Below are positions 56,187-64,000 of a DNA stretch of 64,000 nucleotides, one piece after another. Positions within the stretch are counted from its first letter, which is position 1. Every line of letters begins with the position of its first letter. This stretch comes from Takashimella koratensis (Eukaryota > Basidiomycota > Tremellomycetes > Trichosporonales > Tetragoniomycetaceae): NCBI GenBank assembly GCA_003116875.1, contig BCKT01000003.1:1125185-1189184 (forward strand), given 5' to 3'. The translations under genes were made by a program, and so were the position numbers. The notes under the pieces are model-generated. The model worked only from the letters and a program-made list of their open reading frames with translations, had not been told where the DNA came from and ran no database searches.

Positions 56187-56507
56187 TGCCGACCTGCCTT
56201 GAATCGTAGATTATTAGATGAAACTTGACGACGGCAGAGGGATCCCTGCCTCGGTGACCCGCATGCATCACCACCAACATCCTGCATGCATAGGAGAGTG
56301 TACTGGCAAAAGTCACAGGTGGGTAGAGGTGGCAAGACTGTTAGGATACGTCCCGGGTGGTGCTGGAGATCGGCCCGGAACCAGGTGTGCTTATCCTGAA
56401 ACTCTGAAACGTCGCAGGTTGCCGGTTGCGACGAATCTTGTTCTCCTTGTTCAAACCATCTCCTCATCCATCTATTTCTCTCATCGCCTCATCCTCATCT
56501 CTACACC
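56187..56507. promoter_or_regulatory. Tandem intergenic spacer
   Basis: About 320 bp between the Fhit stop and the next plus-strand gene. It holds the terminator of the first and the promoter of the second; nothing specific was seen. Confidence 0.4.
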
Positions 56508-57655
56508 ATGCCGCTCTCATCGCCCTCCACATACTCCCTCATATCATCCCTCGACTCCTTATCCCTTTCCCAATCCTTCTCTCTCGTTGATTCCACCGAT
56601 GACGATCGCAACGGCGACGGCGACGGCGAGGGCGAAGACGATCACGACTTTGAGCATATCGTGATGCCCGCTCGCCACTCGCTCTCCCTTTCCCTCTCCG
56701 ACATGGAAGCCAGCAGCGCCTCTTCCCCTAGCCATACCCGGTCTAGCTCACTGCAGAGCGATCCATTCAATCTAGGTAGCGTCGAGCTCTCACTTCCTCG
56801 AGTCGACGTTGAACAAGCGCAATTGCCTCCGTCAACCCCGACAGCGAGTACCAGCAGTAGGAGCAGGACCCGTCGAGGAGGGAAGAAGCACCGGAGGCGT
56901 GACAAGTCGACTGCGGGATCGAGTAGACGGCGAGAGCAGCCTAGGGAAGATGAGGTTGAAGATGAGGTTGAGGATGAGGTCGATACGTGGTCGGTCGTTG
57001 GAAACGACCAAGTATCTTCGGCCCCACCAAGTGTGTTGTCAACCGAAGATGCCAGGTCATCCATCGACCAGTTTCTCTCGTCGGACGAGTTCATGTCGGA
57101 CAAGGCGAACAAGTTGCGTCTTTGGCAGGCGCTCTGCATCGAGGTGAGTGGCCTGATGATGCCCACTGTGAAAGCACTATGAATACGTAGCTAACCTAGA
57201 ATCTTGTAATCTCACTGTGATAGCTCGAACTCGTCGAGTTGGTCGGGGACGACAGGGATCCGCACGGCGCAGAGAACGTCGTCGACGACGACGACGACGA
57301 CGAAGACGACGACGACCGAGCATCCACACCCACCCCAACCGGGTCGCGGGCGCCTACCCCTCGCCCTCGCCTCCCTCCCCTCCCCACCACGCTTAACCAG
57401 GCCCGGGCGCTCCTCAAATCCCGGGGCCATATCAACCTCGTTCAATACCTAGAAGCGCGACAAGAACCAAGGCTCGTAGATGCCGAGGTCGATCGGACAT
57501 TTGGGCACCTCGTGTATCCCTCTGCAACCGCGCTGAAAAGAGCGACGTTGAAGGGACGCAAGTACCTCCCTCTTACAGCGGCGAAGCAAGAGTGGCTAGA
57601 TCCGCTTCTTCGTGATTTTGGGTTCCGACGCGCCCGCGAGGCTAGAGGTGGGTAG
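56508..57655 (+). CDS. Unknown acidic, Ser-rich protein
   Basis: Two exons, 56508-57143 and 57224-57655, in phase, give about 355 residues. I recognise no family. The N-terminal half is Ser-rich and disordered with repeated short SLSLS strings, Arg/Lys stretches (RTRRGGKKHRRR) and an EDEVEDEVEDEVDTWSVVG motif repeated on a 12-nt unit. A short likely structured part follows (SIDQFLSSDEFMSDKANKL, RLWQALCIELELVEL). After the intron there is an Asp run (VVDDDDDDEDDDD), a Pro/Thr linker and a compact C-terminal segment (LNQARALLKSRGHINLVQYL, EWLDPLLRDFGFRRAREARG). The conserved-looking C-terminus and clean splice sites support a real gene; mixed basic and acidic tracts suggest a nuclear protein. 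Confidence 0.7.
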
Positions 57656-58508
57656 AGTGTACAGACACTTGTGAGGAGTGAGGAGAGATCAGGGTTGGTA
57701 TTGCGTATTACCTGTTGCAGGTCTGCCGTCTTCCTCTTCCTTGCTCGGGGATAGGCGATGTACGTTCGTTTTGTACCCTGCTGTTGTATTTTGTTTGTAA
57801 TCACTTTTTTTTTGTTGTTGATAGTCCCCGTGTTCTAGTCCTCTGTCTCCCTCATACCCGGCTCACGCTGTACACCACTCTTTCCTATTGCATGTTACCT
57901 GTTGGCCGTTACCCGTTTGCCTGTTATCCGCTGCGCCGCCAATGAGACCAGTGCCAATTAAGGTTGAGTGACCGTCACGTGACCCAAAACTGTTTCTTAC
58001 CAAAGGTGCAGAGTGGACTCTCTTTCATCATCCGCCCTCGGCTTTCTGTTTCTGTTTCTCCCTCTCTCTCTCTCTCTCCTCCCTGATCCAAAGACAAACC
58101 TACACACCCCCATCGCTTCGAGCTCACGCACTACCGACAGACCTCGTCATAGCCCATATCTCCCACAAACGGCCACATTTGCGTGACTGCATCAGGACCA
58201 GCCCCGAAACCAAGCCCGAGTCGCCTTTTCATTTCAACCCGCGCCGATCCTTGTCTACATCTCACCCTCCTGCGGTTGTCTCTTTTGTCCCGCCGTCGCC
58301 CTCTTTGTATATACCATTTTCTCTTCCCCCTTTCCTCTTGAAAACGTTCAAATCGTTCATGGTCGCGTAATACCGTCTTGTATCCACCTATTCGCTGGTC
58401 ACGACCTCCTCCTCCCCCGACTTCACGTCGCCATCTCTCTTTCAGGTCTAGCGAACCCTGATTTCACCTCCTCCTCTCTCCCAACATTTCCATCTACCTC
58501 CCCTTCCT
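57656..58508. promoter_or_regulatory. Promoter and long CT-rich leader of the CDK gene
   Basis: About 850 bp. Left part: 3' end of the preceding gene. From about 58050 a CT-rich leader runs to ATG 58509 and contains an upstream open reading frame (58179-58370, 63 codons) that could reduce translation of the kinase. Confidence 0.5.
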
Positions 58509-61500
58509 ATGGGTCCTGCACCTGACCCTCACTCTTTGCCAGCACGGGCCGGTATGTCGGGTGGTAAAGAGGGTCTCAAGATCTTTGGTGCTTCTTCCTC
58601 CTCCAGTGGCCTCAAGATCCTCGGCGCTTCGAAATCCACCGACCCCCTCCCTGGCGGCTCGTCAAACTCGACTTCGTCCTCCTTTGAGCGCAGAGTGAGC
58701 AACAGTAATACTCGACCATCTTCAACGTCACCTACGAAACTTGACCTTTCGCTCCCGAATAAACCGGTATCCGTATCGACTCAGCCGCTGAGCCAACGAT
58801 TGAGCCAGCCGAGCAGTAGTCAAGGGAGTCAAGGGAGCCAAGCCGCTACTACAGGGTTGAATCGGTTCTTCGATACATCTCTACGAGCAGCAACTTCGTC
58901 GCGAGTTGCATCGGGTCCGACGACTCAGCCCTCGCCTCCAAAACCATCACCTCCGAAACCGTCATCTCAACCTCGCCCCCCATTGTTGGCGGGGTCGTCT
59001 CAAAATCGACAGACCTCTCCTGTAAAGTCTCAATCGCAACGTCCACGACCTTCCCCTGTCTCTTCTGCTATCCCCTTGCCACGCCCTTCCCCTGTCTCAT
59101 CTACCGCTCCTTTATCACCCCCCACCGCCGACGCCCCACCACCGACCTCGAGCATCGCCACCAATGGAAGCGATGGTAGGAGCGAGCGGTCGCCTGTCAA
59201 ACCGAGGGACGCGCACAAGCTGGAGACTTATAAACCCAGCTACGACGATTTCGACTACGAGCCGGTAAAGCGACCGAATAGGGGATCTCCACGCCGACCA
59301 GAGCACGAAGACCGGTATCGCCCACTGTCGCCGCGGCATTCATCCGCTCCTCGACGCGACGATAGGGACAGGGACAGACAGGGAGGATACGATGATCGGC
59401 CGCGCCCGAGCGAACGCGAGAGGAGCCGAGAAAGAGAACGAGAGTACAGGGATGAGCGTGGATCAGGGAGGTACGACGATAAGGCGTTCGACTATGACCG
59501 AGAGATAGATTGGCGCGCGCCGAGGGATAGTAGAGACGACCGAGATTGGTATCGCGGCGGTGGTGGTGGTGGTGGGGGTTACGATCGGTATGAGCCCCGA
59601 GATAGGGAGCAAGATAGGTACGATCGAGATTGGGAGGACCGGTTCGATCGCAAGCGCGAAAGGGAGAGAGAGAGGGATCAAGAACGTGCGAAGGACCGGG
59701 ATCGCCGTGGAGAGAAGGAACGCGAGCGCGAGAAGGAGAAGAATAGGGAGAGGGAGAAGGAGAAGGAGAAGGTGGACGCGAGGGAGCAGGAGAAAGAACG
59801 AGGTGCCAGGGCCAGTGTGAAGGGTGCAGCCGGGGAACCGACTCGGGAGCGGAGTAAAGATCGAGAACGCGAACGCGAACGAGACCGGCCAAACGGGCGG
59901 GAGCGGAACGTTCCCAGTGGGTCGCAGCACTACCGGCCCTCTGATGCGCCTCGGCGTCCTCGAAGCCCGAGTCATCGCCACTCTAACACAAATTCGAAGC
60001 CGTCGAAACCCGCCGTGGAAGACGGCGAGATTTCCGAGGCCGAGCCGGGAGAGATCGACGAGTCGACACTCCCACCACCCCCACCGCCAGATGAGAGCGT
60101 GCCCCCTCCCCCGTCGACGGAACCGCCTAGGCCACCGTCATCATCCCCGCCTCTTCCACCAGACTTCACCGCGGACCCGACGCGTAACCGTGCGCCACGG
60201 ACCGCCGAGGCTCCGCTGCACCGCGCCGTCCTTGACGCCTCTCGCCAGGGCGACTCACGCGCCTCGTCCCTCAGCGAGATGGACAGCTCGGTCCCGTCCG
60301 GCCCAGTTTCGGCACATGGGTCGGTCCCGCACGCGCCGAATCGGAACCTCCTAAACCCACCCACTCGCACGTCCACCCCCGCTGGGACCACTGGCGGTGC
60401 AGGTACTGGTCAACGGCCCGAGTGGGCGAAAGGACGTACTCCCGCTGTTCGACCGTTCCGCCGCCCGACGCAGGAAGAAGAGATGGACCGCCTGCACAAG
60501 ACGTTCTTGGGTACCACCACTCTCGACGCTTACAATGTCGGTACCAAGCTTGGCGAGGGCACATTCGGAGTCGTCACGAAAGCTGTGGAACTCGCTACCA
60601 AGCGTGATGTAGCTTTGAAGAAACTCATCACGCATAACCCGCGCGATGGGGTTTCCGTGACGACAGTGAGAGAGATAAAGATCCTCAAAGCGCTCGATCA
60701 CATAAATATCGTACCGATCATCGATATGGTCGTGGAACGGAAACGACCCAACGATCGGAATGAACGAGGAGAAGTGTTTATGGTTTTCCCGTTCATGGAT
60801 CATGATCTGTGTGGACTGTTATTGAATAAACGGTTTCATCTAAGTCACTCGATCACCAAGTTGTTCCTCAAGCAGATCCTCGAGGGTCTTGCATACCTCC
60901 ATGCGGTAAGTCATAAATTCTCAACCTTCTACTCGTTGCTTGAATCTGATATCTGATCTCATCTGATCTCATCAGAACAACATTGTTCATCGGGATATTA
61001 AAACCGCGAATATCCTTGTCGACAAACAAGGTCAAGTGAAGATTGCGGATTTCGGTCTTGCACGGAGTTGGGGGACAGAGGAGATGCCCCCTCACATGCC
61101 ACACGAGTATACGAATATGGTCGTGACGAGATGGTACCGTGCGCCCGAATTGTTGTTGGGTGATACCCATTATGGACCTGCAATCGATCTGTGGTCTGTC
61201 GGGTGAGTACGGTAGATTTTCTTTTCTAGCGCATCATGCCCAGTGCCGGCTGTATATGGTTGAGGAACCGGCCTTCAACGCGGGATAGACACAGTCAAGG
61301 CTGACAATTTTACCCAGCTGTATCCTTGGGGAAATGTACCACCGCGAGCCTATCCTTGCTGGCGACTCGGACCGTGATCAACTCTACAAGATCTTCTCTC
61401 GAGTTGGTCCACCCAACGCTAACTCGTTCCCGGGGTGGGACGCTTTGCCTGGGTTCCCCGACGCCCAAGGGCATCCTTGGGATATGATGAGGATAGATAC

Positions 61501-62583
61501 CCCGATCTTGACCCTTGCAAAGGACTGGGGGTGAGTCGAGGTTTGAATCAGTCCACGACAAGGTGACTGACATAAAGTCAGGATGGACCGAACCGGAGCA
61601 GACCTGCTCATCAAGCTGCTTTGTCTCGACCCAAAACGTCGTCTAACGGCTGAGCAAGCTCTCAACCACCCTTGGTTCTGGATCACTCCGGCGCCCGCTG
61701 CCCTCGGCTCGTGAGTAGTTCTTCCCCCCTCCTTTTCCTCCTCTTCCTACTCCTCTCTGCTTTCCCCTCCCCTCGACACCATATCTCTCTTCTGGTTTCA
61801 TAGAGGTACCCGGCTAAATTGACGTGACACAGTATTCCCATTGTCGATTCATCACACGAGATGACGTCGCGGAAGCAGAAAGAGGTCCCTCAGCGGAACC
61901 CGTACCTCGCAGCGCAACCAGCGACGCAGGCGCCGCCACTGCGTCAGCAGCGGATTCCCCCTCCTGCGTGGAGCGGGGGCGGCGGCGGGGCCGGTGCCGG
62001 CGGAATGGGCGGGATGGGCGGGATGGGACCACAAGGAGGGTTCCACGGTGGAGCGGGAGGGAAACCGGCGTTCCCTAACCAAGGCGCATACGGTGGTGGT
62101 GGTCCCGGTCCTGGACCGGGCGCTGGTCAATTCCCCAACCAGCCGTTCCGCCCTCAACCAGGTCCAAACTTCAACTCGATGCCTCAAGTCCCACCTCCAT
62201 TCATGGGCGGCGGGATCGGCAACTTACCTCGCCCACCACCAGCAATGACACATGGACTGCCTCCGCCGCCGTTCGCTCTCGCGGGGAACGCGCCGCCCCC
62301 GCCTTTTGCGTTGAGTGGAGGGCCGGGGCGTGGCGGGTACGGTGGGCCCGGAGGAATGGGTGGTGGGATGGGTATGGCCGGAGGGTATCGAGGTGGACAC
62401 CCGGGCGGACCAGGACCAAGAGTGCCTCCAAACGCCTATGACGGTGGGGCTGGCGCGAAGAGGCGTGCCGGACCACATGATTACGACTACGGAGGTGGAC
62501 CGCCAGGGGAGAAGAGGAGGAGGCAAGATGGGGCTGGAGGTGGTGGAGGTGGTGGTGGAGGGGGTGGGGCGTTACCGTACTAA
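58509..62583 (+). CDS. Transcriptional cyclin-dependent kinase (Bur1/CDK9 or Ctk1/CDK12 type)
   Basis: A CMGC kinase expected to phosphorylate the RNA polymerase II C-terminal domain or elongation factors with a cyclin partner. Five exons (58509-60905, 60976-61202, 61318-61530, 61582-61710, 61833-62583; sum divisible by three) give 1,238 residues. The kinase domain starts near residue 674: [18 protein letters not shown], catalytic Lys in [10 protein letters not shown], the CDK helix [15 protein letters not shown] (a PITALRE-like variant), [45 protein letters not shown] and [20 protein letters not shown]. It ends ALNHPWFW. The N-terminal ~670 residues are disordered: Ser/Pro/Gln first, then RD/RE/RS-rich ([14 protein letters not shown] type) and a Pro-rich linker. 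The C-terminal ~240 residues are Gly/Met/Pro-rich. The kinase core reads Bur1-like, but the RS/RE extension resembles CDK12, so the subfamily is left open. Confidence 0.88.
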
Positions 62584-64000
62584 GACGAGAGAACGGGGTC
62601 CAGGCGAGGCGATTCTTGTACTCTACATATCTGCAATCCACAGCCTGACAAGACACGGATTTGGTCTTGTACGGGACTAGTGTCCACAATTAGATGTCGC
62701 ATATAGCATGTTGATGAGTGAGTGAGTGAGGGAGTGAAGGATGAAAGGTGTAAGACGAAGGACGGAGCATAATTGGTATGAGTCATCTTACAGCATATAT
62801 GACATATGAGTAATGCCAGGATACATGGGTCACGCTGAGATGCAGGTGGTGATGAGATGAGATCTGGTGGAGAGGTGAAAGGTCGTTTAGAGTGTGGGGA
62901 GTGGGAGGGTGGGTGGGAAATGCCACGGAAGAGAGAGATACGCCACGTTCGATTGGGACGGACGGGTTAATTTAATGGAGAGATCGAATCTGGGACGGGA
63001 GGTTGGTATTCAACATCTGGGCCTGAGCGGGACGCAGGGTGGCTGAGTAGTGGGACGATGAGATGTCGTGCTCAGCGAGGTGCTTGCTTGTAAGGTCAGA
63101 AACAGATCTGCAAGCGGGATGCAAGATCGGTCTCGTTAACGTTCGGTCCACTGGCTTGCGACCACCTCACACCCGACCTCACTTTCCAACCTTTTCCGGG
63201 CGCTGCGGCATTGACACGTGGGATGCAGGGTACACTCTAATATTGAACAGTATTGTATTCTCTGGGGACAAAGGACGGAAACGAGGAACAGGGGTCAGAG
63301 TCTACGGGTCCCACGGCTTACGGTTCCACGTATTACGGTTCACAGTTCTCCCTGGTTACGGGTTGCGGCCCGGGCGGAGGTTTGGGACGGACACGGGTCA
63401 GGCCGGAGGCAGGACGCTAGCGAGGGGTGAAGAGGATGACGCATAGCCCAGTGCCGGTTTGCGTGGTGGTTGTGGGTGAGGGGGGGTGGGTGGGGAAGTC
63501 GGAGGCCAACGGGTGGGCGGGCAGGGGAAGGGACGGAGGAGGTCAAGGCGCAGGGGCAGGGTGGGGGGTAGAGGAGGCGGAGGGGCAAAGAGGGGATGAC
63601 GGCGTCGGACGGGTTGCCAAGGCCAAACAAAGCAACGAAACGGATATTTTAATCGGTGATTTTATTTCCACCATCCGTTAGTTTCCCACAAACAAAGGCT
63701 CAACAACCAGGTCGGCGGTCCATGGCCATGAGCACCACCGAGCAGTACATAGTGACAGAGTTGGATGCAGCGGGAAAGGGTGGGTGGGGACAAACAAGGA
63801 GGCAGGCAGGGAGATGGTGGTGTTGATGCTTGGCAGGTAGAGGAGGTCTGCTGACCTGGGTGCTGTAGATGCATGGGGTGAATAAAGACTAGGGCGGTAG
63901 TGTCCAGGGATTGGAATAAGAAACAGGATAAACAAGGGAGCAAGGGAATGACCAGCCAGGGAAGAAGGGCAAGGGGAAAGTCGGCACCGCTTTAATACGC
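62584..64000. other. Right edge, no supported gene
   Basis: The first ~200 bp are the likely 3' untranslated region of the CDK gene. The rest is GA/GGT-rich on the plus strand, without splice signals or domains. Short minus frames at 63.3-63.9 kb are Pro/Ser/Leu-rich and unsupported. Confidence 0.4.

Noticed and set aside
59197..60391. Several long minus-strand frames opposite the CDK N-terminus
   Set aside because: Arise from the RD/RE and Pro-rich coding repeats; no family match and no promoter.

Overview
The window is nuclear DNA from a basidiomycete fungus, most likely a tremellomycete-type yeast. Evidence: many short introns (about 45-80 nt, GTGAGT/GTRNGT donors, CTGAC/CTAAC-like branch sites, CAG/TAG acceptors), CT-rich leaders, GC-rich coding DNA, Q/S/P-rich regulators, and single-copy housekeeping genes on both strands. 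I see no rRNA, recognisable tRNA, CRISPR array or intact transposon. Exon limits were read by eye from splice signals and frame continuity; allow a few bases of error.

Layout. 0.6-3.8 kb (-): HECT_2/UBE3D-like E2-binding protein with a repeat-bearing N-terminal extension. 4.7-7.7 kb (-): Ysh1/CPSF73 pre-mRNA 3' endonuclease. 7.9-8.8 kb (+): intronless Fido/Doc-like protein lacking the Fic histidine, divergent from YSH1. 8.8-12.2 kb: gene-poor, with a decayed direct repeat and an A-tract. 12.2-13.4 kb (+): bZIP factor. 16.0-20.0 kb (-): large polyQ regulator with a C-terminal Ig-like fold; its 5' end has no obvious AUG and is followed by about 5 kb of gene-free DNA. 25.5-26.2 kb (-): LSM8. 27.2-29.6 kb (+): Yck-type casein kinase 1. 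30.8-32.9 kb (+): HAT1. 33.3-35.0 kb (-): BTB/POZ protein. 35.9-37.3 kb (+): aldo-keto reductase, convergent with an L-rhamnose mutarotase (-). 38.5-42.2 kb (-): DHTKD1-type 2-oxoadipate dehydrogenase E1. 43.9-44.7 kb (+): TATA-driven small orphan gene with duplicated micro-exons. 45.2-46.4 kb (-): single-pass membrane protein, divergent from VPS1 dynamin (+, 46.9-49.7 kb). 50.6-52.8 kb (-): seven-helix GPCR of the cAMP-receptor/Git3-like type. 55.3-56.2 kb (+): Fhit-type HIT hydrolase. 56.5-57.7 kb (+): unknown acidic Ser-rich protein. 58.5-62.6 kb (+): transcription-type CDK (Bur1/CDK9 or Ctk1/CDK12) with a long RD/RE-rich N-terminus and Gly-rich C-terminus. 62.6-64 kb: no gene seen.

Function. 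Several genes act in RNA polymerase II transcription and RNA metabolism (YSH1, LSM8, HAT1, the CDK, bZIP, polyQ regulator), others in signalling and membrane traffic (CK1, GPCR, VPS1) and small-molecule metabolism (2-oxoadipate dehydrogenase, aldo-keto reductase, rhamnose mutarotase, Fhit). Neighbours do not form one pathway; this looks like ordinary eukaryotic gene order. The most unusual items are the micro-exon repeat gene at 43.9 kb, the repeat-exon HECT_2 fusion, the Fido-like gene with a degenerate motif, and the AUG-less 5' end of the polyQ regulator.
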